Shown: in pieces, positions 1 to 13,589 of the stretch
Position numbering within the stretch: the stretch's first letter is position 1
Layout of the letters: each line of letters starts with the position of its first letter
Assembly: GCA_023846275.1 (NCBI GenBank)
Contig: JAIUJO010000089.1
Coordinates: 139,001-203,000 of the forward strand
Direction: 5' to 3'
Length of the DNA: 64,000 nucleotides
From: Vanilla planifolia
Taxonomy: Eukaryota > Streptophyta > Magnoliopsida > Asparagales > Orchidaceae
Made by a program: the position numbers and the translations under genes
Notes under the pieces: model-generated
Seen by the model: only the letters and a program-made list of their open reading frames with translations
Database searches by the model: none
What the model was told of the DNA's origin: nothing

Positions 1-3000
1 GGTCTAAGGCAGGATCATATGACTCAATCATCGATTTCAATGTCTCCTTATCCAGTCTCTTTTAGAATTTTATAATCAAGGAAAAGAAAGACAAAACTTC
101 AAAAAAAGTACTCCCCCTCTTTTTAACACAAGGAAGGTTTTCCTTTGAATGCTACAAGACCCAGAAGTAGAAGCAAACCTCCTCTAGAGTTGGCTTCTGT
201 TCAAGTCATTTCGAGTTGACTCCTGTTTAAGACGTTCCTTAGGCTTGATTGAGACTGAGAACAAAAGCATCAAATTATGATATTATATCCAATCTAGAGT
301 CTTGGTTCTTCCCAGAATTAGTGCTACTTTTTTATATATATGTGATTTGCAGGTTTCGGATGCTAATTTGGAAAGTCGACTTTTCAATTTTCATGTCACT
401 ATCTGACTCTAGGAACCTCCGGACGATCGATGTTGACCACAAAGTTCAATATAATGATCGGATCGACCAGGTTAGGCCCTAAACAAATACCAGCTAAAAG
501 ACCGAGCCCCCACCGATAACTAAGATTTCTCGGGGATTGGTTCATAAATCAATGTTCAATCCTGTTAGAAGGTTCTGTCGGAGCTTTCTTGCGTTAGATA
601 GCAGTAGAGACCAACCAATCATGCATTTTAGCTATCGCGATCATCTCGAAGATTTGAAACTTTCGAATGAAAATAGCAATTCACTTTTGTTAAAAATAAG
701 GTCAGGAGATTTCTTTGTCCATTACGCTATTGTCACTACTAACCATTTTTGGTCCCAAATCAGAGATAGGTAATCAGTCAGATTAGAGAATTACCAGGTT
801 CGACATGAAACATTACTAGGCTCACCTGGTAAGATGTATAAGAAAATGAAAAAAGATCCCCAGAGGGGCCCCTCAGTCAAGTGGGGACCAGCAAGTTTCA
901 ATTCGAGCTTCTTATGCTACTAACTAGATCTTTATCATCTCTTCGTTTGGGTAATCAATGATGGGAACAACTCGTCATTGATAGCCTCCAATAATAAATA
1001 GAATCATATAAATATATTTTCAAATCCAAAAATAAAAATAAGAGAAATAATTCCCAAGAATATCTCCAACAATCTACTTTCCATTTTAGTCTGCCAAAGG
1101 AAAGAGGGATCGTATTGTCATTATGTTCCCCCTTTCGAGGTTGATTTTGGAAAGATCACTTTAATGTTATTTTAGAAAATGCTACTTGAGAAATCCATCG
1201 TCAATTATTTCCAAATTCAATAGATTGACATAAAATTAGCCTACAAGAAATACAAGAAGAAATATAAGAAAAAAAAAGAAAAAGTGAAGAAAGAAAAAAA
1301 GATTCTGATATTTATTCAAAACAAATATTAGACAACTTGCCTAAAGAGTCTCTCTTTTCATTTGAAGAGCCTCCCATATGTCCAGTGTGCATAAAACTTT
1401 GCTGCCGAGGGCAAGTCAGAAGTCGAAATCAATCATGAATTGGCTCCTAGGGGAAGACCTCAAAATCAAATCCATTTTCGTGCATCTCATGGTTGAGAAA
1501 TTAGACTTGGGATCAGCTACTTACCCATGTTTTTTGTAAGATTGTTGAATCCGTTTTTTATTATTTTTATTTTATTTTCTGATTTTGATTTTTTTCTAAA
1601 ATTTAGATTTCATTTATTATTTAAAATTAGCTAAACATTTTATTTGAACAAATGTAGAGCTAGAACGGATGATTTTGTGCCAGGGAAGGGAAAACGAGTA
1701 TTTTATCCTTAAGTAGCTACCATTTCATTGGCTCTTTCTCTTTGAACGAGATCTCAATTCCAGCTACGATTTTAGAGGGGGCCAACTCGGGCCTCGGGTT
1801 TTGATTGATATATAATAAATAGAAAGAACGCTCATAAGTAGACCTATTGAAACAAAAAAAACTACCGAAAAATGAATTCCAAGACTCAACCCATAGATTC
1901 ACCTTTGTTGGTTTCAGGTACAGGTACAAATGAATATTCCAACCATCCCCAAAGGGGCCCCTATTCGATCAGATTGTAATTTCTCTAACCGAAAGTTCAT
2001 AACTTCAAAAGAGGTTTAGATTTCGAGTTCCTTAGAATGACATAAGGTGTCTTGAGAGGTTTTAAAGCAGTATTTCAAGGGAAGAACAAACTAGAGAAGA
2101 AAGAAATACATAGTTTTGGGATTGATGGTTCTATTTTAATATTATTTTGGGAAAGGATATTTGATGATGCTCCTCTTTTCTTTAGTGCTTATAATATAAG
2201 GAAAGCTAAAATGCTGTCATAATCTGACTCCCTACTTTTAGAATGTCTGAATCTTTCTTTGCTTGATGAAGCAAAGGCTGATATCTGATGTTCCTCTCAG
2301 ATATCTCGACTCCTGCAGAGGCTGGTGCAATGTGTGCCTCGTAGAATGCTTCTGAAATGGCAGGAGATTCAGGGAAGAAAGGGGTATCAGGGTACAATAG
2401 GAATGAGTTTCCCATATTATGCCCCCTCAAGAGGTACTACACAGGAGAAGAAAAGGTTACTTCTGAATCAGGGTTGACAAATAAAATCGAAATCGAGACT
2501 TCCAAAAACATCGTAAGCTAAACCTATGCGTTCAACTGTGAACATGAAAAACCCAAAAGCTCTACCATTCCAAGCAAGAATTGGGGCCTCACAATCACTA
2601 GAAAAACCCAACACTGGGAGTTTCAAGCAAAGGAAAAACTCCTTCATACACAGCAGCATGTTTCGAACGAAGGAGCTAGAAAGAATACATGCATTGGCTG
2701 CCTACTACTCCAATTAGGTTTTTGCAAGAGTGAGAGGATCCATAGTACCTACTGTCTACTGGACTTCATATTCCTCATTTTGGCAAGCAGGGGTAAGGGA
2801 TCTCTATTTTGCAACGGAAAAAAATCTGCTCCGTAGATTAGAGTCGTCATAGGGGCCATCTTTAGGAAGTACATGATCCTCTATGCCGTAATGGCTAGAG
2901 GCAAAGGATTGAGTTTGGGGTCTTCACCACTATAGCATCGTGCATTTTAGTCGAGTATAAAGGTTGGTCCCAACACCTACTTTGGTGGCCAGTAATTCTC

Positions 3001-5030
3001 CAGGTATCATCACAGCATATTCGGTAAAAGAGATATGATAAATAGGCTCCTAACCATGAAAAAGTGGAATTAATAATTATAATCCCACAAATTTCATTCT
3101 TAAGAAAATATTGTTTTTGTGAATTCTAATTGTAATTGAAATTGAACCATTATCTAAATATAAGGGCCTCCTTGTTTAGCGATCGATCAGCAATTGAAGA
3201 GTTCTTGACTATAAAGATTCTCCCAATTTCTCATTTCTTGGTCCATGTACGTAGCTTATAGCCTTGTTTTTCCTTGCTGCGCTCATTCCTTTTTCAATCC
3301 TCCTTGGGTTTTGAAAGAAGAAAGGGCTAAACACTTGAAACAATGTGGAATTCTACCATGGTGTGAAAACCCGCTATTCTGTGCTGGGGCTGGGGAACTA
3401 GAACAGTCTGGCCGAGCTGTAGGTCACGTGACCTGCATCGAAAAGGATTTCCTTAAGGAAATGGGTTCCCTTCTCATCTGGGATTGACTTCAAAAGCGTC
3501 TTCAAAAGAGGAAAAGCATTTCTGAGGCTTATGCCAAATATCTTTCAGTCACAGAAAACCAAAACTGGCTCACACCACTGAGTAGTGTCATCACTTCCCT
3601 CCTATGAATATACGGGAGCACTTCTTTGGAAATCCTATATTTGACATCTCCATACGATACCCACCAATTCATGTGCAGTACGAATGCAGAAGCGTCGGAG
3701 TCCTGAGTCTCCGTCCAGTACCTGCTATCTTGACTCTTTTTTTCTCTGATGCTCGAATCCATCTGTTGGGCTCATAGGAAATGAAAAGTTGAGGAGAGCT
3801 TTTTGGGCTCCTTCCCCTCCCCCCCCCCAAACAAACTGTACATGAGTGTTTCCCTCACATTAGAAGATTAGGGAAGTTAGACTAGAAGGAGGCCTTAATC
3901 AAGTTTGGAACGCCCTTATGAAGACAATGTCAATAAAAGATAGATAGATAGATATTATCTATCTTTTGATTTTGATATATTGATATATTTTTATAATTTA
4001 GAGAGAATCGAAGACATGTAATCAATCTAAATCTTTTTCTAGTATAAAGAATCTCCACAGGGGGTACAATACGGGCTTTGAATTTGGACAGATCTGGTGG
4101 GCCTTCTTGCAGTTCTCTTTTAGGGCTTTTTCTTGCCTGAGCTCGACCCCCAACCGGGTCTCATGACCGGGGTGATATCGTGGCAATCAAAAAGGAATGG
4201 AAAAGCCTCTGCTCTGATTCTTTACTTGTGAGAGGGGTCCCAAACAAGAGAATGCAACAGCTCCGGCTTCCGTCAGCCTTTAGTACCATGAAGCGCACAC
4301 GAGGAGGATTCATCTTTCACCCCCATCGGTTGTTTGAACGACGTGAGACGGGCCTTAGAGCCAGGCCGACTACTCAATAACACTCATCCATAGACTCAAA
4401 ATAGTAATTCAAAGAATATTGGGTCATTTTATCAGTGATGTTTTCTCATAGAACTGCGAAAGCAACACTGATGTACAGAATGCTCGGGCTACTGCGAGAG
4501 TGACTTTCCCTTCCAGAAGACCTCCCTGTCATAGCTTCTATGATATCATACTCTTCTCTCGAGGAGGGGCTGACCGGGGCACAATCTAGGGAACTAGATA
4601 ATCTATTTGATTGGATTCCAATTCCAGTCGAATTCCTTTGATTCTCATTTGATTGGATAACATCAAGAAGGATTCTTCATTGGGTGAATAAAGTTCTCAG
4701 AATCATTGATCGTGTAAGCTGAGTTGGGAATTCCCATATCTAGTTTCCCTTTGCAAAAGTAGCTAATAAATGGAAATTTAAAAAAAAACAAAAGGCTGGA
4801 AAAATCAAGAAAGCAAGGCTCTCCCAAGACATGTGTTGCACATGAACCCCTTTTTGACATGGATCAAAGAAAAAGTGATTGCTGAAAAAAAGAAGCCATT
4901 TTTCAAATATACAAGAATTTGTGGAGCTAAAGACGTCCGATTGAATGGGAGAACGTTCTTTTGGCCTCTTTGAGTTCACGTACAACATTACACAAGATGA
5001 ATGTTCCAAGAAAATCCTAAATTAACTTAA
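1..5030. other. Mitochondrial-like DNA block A (probable NUMT)
   Basis: This stretch is clearly richer in G and C than the DNA after it and has the patchwork look of angiosperm mitochondrial intergenic DNA: short unrelated segments, GGGGCCCC-containing palindromic words (855-873, 1944-1962) and only short unrelated ORFs. No known mitochondrial gene, rRNA or tRNA was recognised. The longest plus-strand ORF with a protein-like look (3245-3487, 80 codons) matches nothing I know. The 3555-3625 part resembles 29385-29440 in another mitochondrial-like block. The right edge lies near 5030, where composition drops sharply. The mitochondrial origin is an inference from texture, not from a gene match; an old chimeric mitochondrial spacer or another horizontally moved plasmid-like DNA would look similar. 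Confidence 0.55.
3935..3967. repeat. GATA microsatellite forming a palindrome
   Basis: A short GATA run is followed by its own complement. The arms 3935-3946 (AAAAGATAGATA) and 3956-3967 (TATCTATCTTTT) pair perfectly over 12 bases with a 9-base loop. It could form a hairpin or cruciform; no gene lies beside it. Confidence 0.8.
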
Positions 5031-5038
5031 GTTCAACC

Positions 5039-5115
5039 CGAATCCAATATTTTTATATTTTTTGAATCCAATATTTTATATTTTTTGAGTATGATATTTT
5101 CATATTTTCAAAATT
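5039..5115. repeat. Short AT-rich tandem repeat at the edge of block A
   Basis: About three imperfect units of roughly 25-28 bases, each holding CAATATTTTTATATTTTTTG or a variant, sit exactly where GC content falls at the end of mitochondrial-like block A. It may mark the join between the inserted DNA and its neighbour, or be slippage in AT-rich DNA. Confidence 0.6.
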
Positions 5116-5447
5116 AGATCCCCTCAATTGGTCTTTTTCCACGAAGACCAGACAACCAGGTAAAGGACAAAACATATAGAATTATTGTATAACTTTGTTA
5201 GAGAGCATGTATAAAACAATAATTTAGGCGTGATTTGTGTCATCATCTACATAATTAGTTGATATTGGTACTGAGCCATTGACTATAAAAGTATTCATTA
5301 AACTTAGAATAAGCTTAGGTGTCATTAACCCCTTTGAATTATTACAAAAAAAGGAGAGAACTAAGCGTGAGAATTATGGGTGATGGTAAGCTAGAATTCA
5401 AGTTAAGTATATGGGTTATCATATAAGCTATATAATATAACGTGGAA
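5116..5447. other. AT-rich spacer without a recognised gene
   Basis: Between block A and the composite repeat. No open reading frame of note, no RNA gene and no element end was recognised. Confidence 0.5.
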
Positions 5448-8159
5448 TATTAAATAATTTAATTTTTCCATTAATGTTATGTTTTCATTTAGCTTTAGTT
5501 TTGTATCCTCAAGAGGGAGATTGTTATACCTTTTGATATGATGATCACAAAATAAAGCCTAAGTATTTACTAATACTTTATTGAACTTAGTATTCTTTTA
5601 GTTAGATCTCATGGAGTATTCCAACAGTCTCGATTTGTTTGAGTAAGAACTATAACATAAAGATTGAATACAATTTGATGGCTTAATTTATGAAAATAGG
5701 AGCCCAAGACAATGGTCTTTGCAGAGTGGCTAATCACAAAAGAGCTACATTTCTAAATTTTTATGATTAATATGTTAAACTTTTAATTGTTTTATAATTT
5801 GGGCCAGTAGGGTTATCATCTTTTATGCATATTTGACTTTGGTTCAAGTTATGTTTTAATTGAAAGCATTTGAGTTCTTAAAAATCTTATAAATATTTAT
5901 ATTTTTATTATATATAAATTTTTACTATAATAATAATAATACATTTTCCTAAGCACTCTCAACCGTTAACCCCAAAAGGCTAAGGTCAAATAGCATGTAG
6001 CACCTTGGGGAAAATGCTTTGGGGACCCCTGCAAGCTAGGAACCTGATCGAATCTGAAATGAGTCAAGCCTAAGTATCGATCAAGTCAGGTTACTACTGT
6101 GGTCACTTGGATTATTTGTTGAAGGCATTACTTATGAATAGACTTAGGGAGAAAGAGTCATTGCAGATTCTTTAATAATTTTAGGAAAATCGAGTTATGT
6201 TAGACAAATACGTGCCAACTAATGACCCGAGTCATTACTTCTTAAGAACACCTAGGGGTAGCAAACCCATTAGGCTTATCGTAATATATAGTTGATCCAT
6301 TATAAGCACAAAATACTTCAATTATTTTTCAATCTGAGACAAAACAAAAGCTATTACCAAAATTGAGATGTTCATACTAACTGATCATGCATTTTCAAGA
6401 TCAACCACTCACGATCACACTCATATTAATGAATAGTTAACATTCTTCAGCTACTTGTCCAGAATAGTTGATCAAATGATTTAGAGTCTCTTTACCTATA
6501 TGAATTGTAATCTTATCATCGTTACTATCCATCCAACTTTTCAATCCAACTCTCTAAATCTTATCTTGTCGTGATTAAATCTTGACCCTTTATCATTTTA
6601 GTTGATCCGACGCTTACCACTCCATTTGCTTAATTGGGTGATAGTGGTACCATCATCTCATTCTTTTAATTGTGGCTTTCTAAAAAGTAGATTTTAACTG
6701 TTGTGTGAGTTATTTTTTTTTAGTTTTTTGTTTTATTTATAAATAGGGATCATTTACCAGATCTTAAAAGAATTGAATCAAAAAAGAAAATTTTCATACA
6801 GTCAAACTGAAGTTCAAACTATGAGCAATGCATTTCTACCTAATTATAAAAGTTATGGATTTTTGTCGATCTCTATTTCTCCCACTTTCCTTCATAATAT
6901 TTTTGGTATTTGACAAATAGTTATATCCATATATTTAATCAATTGACCATGCTAGACTTGTAAATTTTAAAGATGTATAGATTTTTGTAGGAAAAAATTT
7001 AAAATTTTAAAATTTTTTCATAAAGCCTGAATTTCTCAAATTTTAGTATCTCATTGGAGCACCAATATATATTTGTTTTAACTCTACTAGCTTCGAAAAA
7101 TGGAGCAGTTAGTAAATGACTGATAAGGGATTGAGGGTGGATATTGGCACAGGTTTTAGTCGAACCACTTAAAAATCTTTTGTGCATTTTTTTTATTATT
7201 AACAAATTTTATTTTGTTCATAAGTTTTATAAAAAAAAGGTTTATTTTAAGCTCACAATTTTTTTCCTAAATTTTTTGAATTAAAAAATTGGTTAAACGT
7301 GCAATTCAACTCTCTCCTATTATTCATTTTTCAACAAAAAAACACTTAGTTTCTTGACCATCTAGAATCCTTTCCATTCTAATTCAACAAATTGTTATAT
7401 CCATATTTATTGAATTGACTTTTGGTTTTGACATTAATGTCCTCCTAATGTTGTTCAGCTATCATATCTACAAGCAAAGCTAGATAATCAATAAGTATGC
7501 TACTTAATTATGTTATTAAAATAAAAATATCATAGAGAATAGCTCATGGGAATGACAATCTCTTTTGGTCATCATAAAAAAGTCTTCAAATTCTATGGAA
7601 TAAATCTTTGCTAAGAAGCTTTATCAAGGTGCTAACATGTTGCATATTGTTAGCAACAAATTAAATGTCAATTATATTTCAGTCTACATAGTCCATGATG
7701 AAATGTTGCTTAAAATCAATTTGTTCAATCAAACAGTACTTTAAAATGCTTTTAGTTTAGAAAAAAGCATTCAAATTGTCATATTTTTTTGGGGAATTGT
7801 TTGTAAATGTGATGCCATATCACCTAATTTCTTTTTGAAACCAAAACATTTTTTACTAGAAATCCTCCTAATGCTATATATTGTGGTTCATTTTTATCTA
7901 AAACAAGAGTATTGTATTTTTTGCTAGATCATTGATTTAAGAGGTACAAAAAATGATTAAATACCTAAAATGTTTTTCTTATGTACTCACGAACATACAT
8001 AAGCTTTGTAGCCATATTGTCTGAGATCATGACATAAGACAATTTTGGGATACCAAAACCTTAACACCTTTGCTTCAAGCAATTATCAAAATATTCTTTT
8101 TATAACTTCTAGACGGACGTCCTTGGGGCTGGATTGAAATTGATAAAAAAAGTGCGACA
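5448..8159. mobile_element. Composite copia-derived repeat, copy 1
   Basis: About 2.7 kb that recurs at 33720-36500 in the same orientation with high similarity by eye. Its left part reads as a plus-oriented LTR: a purine-rich tract (CTCAAGAGGGAGAT) directly before TGTTATACC at 5522, a TATA-like TTTATAAATAGGG near 6738, and a U5-like stretch near 7130-7180 with the word TCGAACCACTTAAAAATC that also occurs in the LTRs at 37.3 and 58.9 kb. Its right part, from about 7560, is the minus-strand tail of a copia RNase H region. The opposed orientation of the two parts means two element fragments lie tail to tail. The fossil is broken. SIRE-like lineage is my best guess. Confidence 0.65.
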
Positions 8160-9700
8160 CTAAAAGCTATGTCTGGTGTTCTAATAGTCAAGTAAAGATT
8201 GTGTCATTTCTAGGTATACCTTGAAATCTAATTGTTTTCTTCTCTCATGTTTTTTCAATAGTAAGGTGGGGACTCTTGAAAGTAGAAATGCATTTGATGT
8301 TCTCATGTTCACACAATTTTAACACCTTAATTTTATGCTTGATTTTGGATACAAGGTTACTTTCTTATCCTCCTTAGTTTTTAATCCAAAGAAATATGTA
8401 ACCTCACCCGTTATGTTCTAGTTGAATCAAACAACTTTATGCTCACTAAATCATTCACATAAGTCCAAGTTGGTTGAACCAAATATGATATTGTTTTTAT
8501 AATCCTTGATTAGAAGAAGTTCATTAGCAGAGTTCATGATGAACAAAGTCCTATTGACATTCCAATCCTAAAATAATGTTTGATTAGAAAACTTCTAAGT
8601 ATGTTCATAACAGGATCTTTGTTCATGTTGCAATTCATATATTCTTTCATTAGCTTATACACATAATTTTGATGAAGAAAATGTTGAATGTAGTCCCATT
8701 ATCCTACATACACTTTCTCCTAAATAACAACATTTAAGAAAGTGCTCTTAACATCCATTTAATATAGTTTAAATGACTTTTATTAAGGAAAAGGTAAAAA
8801 TGATCTTGTTGCCTTCAACCTTACCATTGGTTCAAGTATTCCCTCTAAGTTTAGTACTACTAATTATAACCCTTTACCACTAGCCTTTGCTTATTTTGAA
8901 TGGTAACCAAACTGTTATTTACATTTTATTTTTGAGTGCCAGCTTTTTGCCATAATAATGTGGTCACTTGGAATGTTTATTGATTCAAAAACATTCACTC
9001 TCAAAAAAAAGTTGAAACCATCCAACATGGCGAAATAAAAAAATTCTTTCCTTAAGGCTTCACTTGTATTTTGAGGTACAAATTTAGAAATAGATGCACC
9101 ATATATAATTTCTTTTTAAAGAGAGGCATTAGTTTGTACCCCAAAAAAGAGGTCACTTAAGGTTACATCTCTAAAGTGATTTTCATTCAATGCTAACACC
9201 TTTGGTGCAACTATTTTCTTATTTTTTATGATTTAACATCTAACTTATATGATTTATTGAATATCAAGGACACTTTTGTCGTCCTAGTTAATTTGCATTC
9301 AATAAAATAGGAAACCTCACTTATGATGTTCATCTCAAATCTGACACCTACTTACTTAACAATTAATTCACATAAGTCACAATTTGTTTTTCCAAATATG
9401 GCGTCGTCCATGTGATGTTGGACTAGAAAAGTTAATCAACACAATCCTTGTTCAACAAAATTCTATCTATATTCCCAACCTAAAATATTGTTTGAGTAGA
9501 AATCCATAAAGTTTGTCATTCCATGATGTTTGTTTTTCTACCAATTTTACTTTTCCAAAGTCGTTTATGTCTTGTAAATCCACCTCTTTGTTTTGATGCA
9601 TAATTTCATCAAACACTACTTTAGTAGATTCCATTACAACTAAGTTTCCTTATTAAATAGGTTATGGGTTTATCTATTTGAAGAATATTATTAAGAAATA
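7560..9700 (-). mobile_element. Copia (SIRE-like) pol remnant, minus strand
   Basis: Minus-strand translation gives degraded but recognisable Ty1/copia landmarks: the reverse transcriptase opening motif of the MDVKSxFLN type near 8700-8760, the YVDDIIFG/FEMS-type segment near 8380-8510, and the C-terminal RNase H segment (HxxIxD...TLIKLLSKDLF type) near 7570-7730. A second copy of the YVDD-FEMS segment lies at 9300-9420, followed at 9530-9640 by the linker seen between integrase and RT, so remains of two elements are probably present. The fossil is old and broken many times over. The FEMS wording after YVDD fits the SIRE/Maximus lineage. Confidence 0.6.
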
Positions 9701-12700
9701 GCCTCCATTGTCTTGGTTTCTAATCTCCAATTCCTATCTACTTATTCATGTAACTCTACTATCAAAATATGCCTAAGTTTTCATATTTTGGTTTCATGTT
9801 ATTGAAAAGTACATATAATATGTTATTCATAATTAGTTTCATAATAAATCTATTTAGACATTCTGATTATTAGATTGGCTTAATTATTATGGCATTCTGA
9901 TTTTGAGTTCGTATATCACCAAAGAAAAAGTAAAAGTAGCTACTAATGTTTTAATAAGGAGCTAAAAATTGTTAGATATATAAAATAGAGGAAGCTTAGT
10001 ATAATTTAATGATTTTTGCTATATCCATATCAAATAGAATTAACTTTACTACATTTGTCATTATGGCATATTGATAGTAAGAAGTTATTATCTTAATCTA
10101 GCTTGTCGATGTGAGGAAGATTAAAAGCAAATTATTTTTGGGTAGAGACATTAAATTAGAATTAATTGAAAATGATGTTTTCTATAATAAAGATTAATAT
10201 TTTACTTGTTAATAGAACATTTTTTTGTCAAAACAAATAGGTCAGATATATGTTGACAAAATAGTAGGGCTCATGCAGTAGGGCAAGAACTACTACATTA
10301 CATAAGTATTCCAAACTTACATCATACTTTTTTAAAAGGTTGTGCGAAGCATATTATAAGAAACTGATGTTTAACACAACATTTTAGGCTAAAATAGAAG
10401 TCAATGAAAAAGAATATTTAAAACAATTAAGAAAATATTTAGTCCATGAAAATTAAGTTTCTTATGTAATTAGGATAAGTATTTGACTTTTAATTAATTT
10501 GCTTACAATAATAATTGTTATCTAGTATAGATATGACACCTTATAATGTTTTATATAATATATTGTGATATCATCATTATGCTGATATTAATAATTTAAT
10601 AGTACCATTCTTGATATATATATATCGTTTTAGAAACTATTAAGAAGATCCACTCAAACGAAGCATGAATTAATAAAGAAATGGTTCTTCCCATGGAAAT
10701 TTTGATAAGAAAATAAAGAAAGTAGATTGTTAGGATGAGGATCATCTATTGTTATAGGAAAACCCAATAAAATGCATTATAATGTTTGGAAAATGAGGAT
10801 AGCTAAAGAAAAGCAATTTTATTCTTTTATAAATTATTGAAATAAATTGTTACATTACTTACAATATAGTTTTTTCATTATCATTAGTGAGGGAGCATAC
10901 TATTTTTTCGTTTTAGTTTTAATAAAATTTGTTGCTAATACTACTTATATATTTAAACATGATCAAAGTAGCATGATGGTGCATCCTTGATTATTTTATA
11001 AGGAAAGGCCAATAGGGTTCATAACATGGGAATTAAAAAAAAAAAGAAGGGGAGCATGCCATGTTGAATCTATAATGGATAAGTTATAGTAACTAGTAGG
11101 TACTTGGGAAGTAGAGGAAGAGTTTGTTTGGAGGCATCCCAATATTGTTTGAACTTGAATTATTAAATTCTTATATAAAGGGAAGTTTACAAAACATTCA
11201 ATAGACTTCAAAATTTTTATAATTTTTTATAACATCACAAAGACTACTATTTGAAAGAACTAACAATATAAATGAGAAGCCAAATATGGTAGAACAAATG
11301 AAAATGAACACTAAATAATAATTTTTCTTCAAATTGAAATGCACATGAAATTAAAAATACCAAAACCTTTTAAAAAAATATTAATTTATTTCTAATGGAA
11401 TTTTTAAGGACAAAATAATAAAAGTGCCAAATGATTTTAGAAATATATGAATTATTTACTTAAATAAACAACACTTGGAGTAGTATTTTTATGGAATTTG
11501 TTGAAAAACTTTTAGAAGTCATTTTTAATAGAATGTGTAGGAAATTGTAATCTTTATAAGGTTTTGGTCACAATGGATATCTAATATAATAAAAATTATG
11601 TACTAAATGAGGAGAATTATGAAAGGAAAGCAACTAATAATAAAGATATTATAGTTAGGACTAAAATGAGAAACTATTATAAAGGCTAGGAAGAGGGAGA
11701 CAAATTAGATAATTATGAAGGTGCCTTTATGGAAGGAGAAAGAACAAGTTTTATGATTATATGATGCTTTCTTTATGAAGGAACCAAAAGTGTTATAGAA
11801 AGGAAAATTTCACTATCAAATAATAGTTGATTGTTTTATGGTATTTCATAAAGTATTTGATGGTTCAATGTATTATGTTATTGAACCCTAGTCATGGTAT
11901 TTTATTTGATAATAACAAATCCTAATAATTATTAATGAATTCCTTAAAGAGAATTTGTAAATTTTTGAAAACTAATGCTTGTGTTCATAAGAGAATTTAA
12001 AAAAGAAGAGGACTTATGGTTTGAATTTAACTATGGGATTTATTTTAAATTTAGTTTTAGCTATTAAAATTTTTGTTTGAATAGATATTAAGCTTTATTT
12101 AAAACACTCATACAAGGTAAAAAAAAATTTAGCCTTATTTAAATTAATCATCATAAAAAAGTATTAGGATTCTAAAATCTTGATCTTATCTTTATCATCC
12201 AAGAATCATTCTTATTTTACCTTTGAAAATTCTCTTTCCAAAACATGTTGCAAAAAGTGTATTTTAATTATAAAAATAATTTTTTATAAAAATAATGATA
12301 TAATTAAAACAACAAACATACATATTACTAAAAAGAGCAAAAAGTCTTAGTTAGAACACAGTGCTTGAATGCAGTTAATAACATTTATCATGTCAATAAA
12401 ATAACTCTCAAACCTATCAAACAATTTTGATTCATTCATAACTCAAGAATCCAAACATTCTTACATCTAGAGCATAGTAAGGGGTAGACAAAAAAAAAAT
12501 TCAAAATGTTTAATGTAAGAAAGATCTAATAAAGCCATAATAATCAATCATTTATTCAATGTAAGGCTAAAAAAACTTGTATCCATTTATGGTTGTACTA
12601 AAAGTTTTGGGAGTGCTTTTGCTATCCAATCACAATTTTGTGATCGAATGATTCTAATATCATCCACTTCTAAAAAATTTATTTAGATCCTCATAGACAA

Positions 12701-13537
12701 TCACATAAACTTGAGATCTCACAGTCCATGTTTTATCTACAAGGAAGAGCTAAATCTAATAGTCAAATCATGATTTAAATTTATCGATTCAAAGGAAATC
12801 ATCATTTCTAAATAGTTCTTTTAATCTTATCCATCCAACTGAGAAGTTTTCACAGTCAAAATGGTCAAAGAGCCTTTTGATCGAGTGCTTCTATGTAGTG
12901 AGTCTTTTTAGTTGTTTGGATTTTTATAATTTATTAATTAAAAACTATGGTGGATATTTCAATTTAAATAATAATGAGTAGTTAGTTAACTTTGCAAGTT
13001 CTTTTAGTCATTAAAATTGTTTATAGATAAGTGAATTCTTGAACAAGATAGAGTGGTAAAAGTTTTACAAAATATGAAGATAACTTTTTAAGTCTTAATA
13101 TTCAAACATTTAGTTTTCATTGCTCATTGGCATTTTCTTATGGAACATGCTTCTATCAAAAATTAATAATCTCTACTTAATTCTCAAATAAACTAAGTTC
13201 TCAATTTTCTTTAATTATAATTGATTAAATTAAAACACTTATTTCTCAATAAGCTTTTATCAAGCATAAGATTTTTTTATTAATTTACATTTTGTGTCAT
13301 CAAATTATTTTATTATATTACCATGTTTATTAAGGTGTATGATCGTAGCAGTGTTTGTCCATTTTTTGTTATGAGGATTTAGCTCTTTTGGAAGCTTGTT
13401 TTATATGAATAAGAATAGTATCATAATTACATTTAAATGTGTTGAAGCTAAAATGGATTGTGTTCCCAAATCTAATACTTAAAATAAAATATTATGTATT
13501 GCAACATTGATCAATTAATTATAACTAAAATAATACC
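9700..13537. other. AT-rich region without recognised genes
   Basis: Nearly 4 kb of AT-rich DNA. No ORF with a recognisable domain, no tRNA or rRNA and no clear terminal repeats. It probably contains degraded transposon DNA, but I could not name any part of it. Confidence 0.5.
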
Positions 13538-13567
13538 CACACACACACACATGCACACACATGCACA
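13538..13567. repeat. CA microsatellite
   Basis: A run of CA dinucleotides broken by two ATG-like interruptions. It lies immediately left of mitochondrial-like block B and may mark its junction. Confidence 0.8.
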
Positions 13568-13589
13568 AAATGAAAATGAAAAATTCGCA

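Noticed and set aside
3245-3487. 80-codon plus-strand ORF in block A with a protein-like look
   Set aside because: No family recognised, no conserved motif, and the surrounding DNA is mosaic; may be a mitochondrial chimeric ORF but cannot be supported.
4140-4200. Possible tRNA-like GC-rich stretch in block A
   Set aside because: No anticodon arm or T arm in register.
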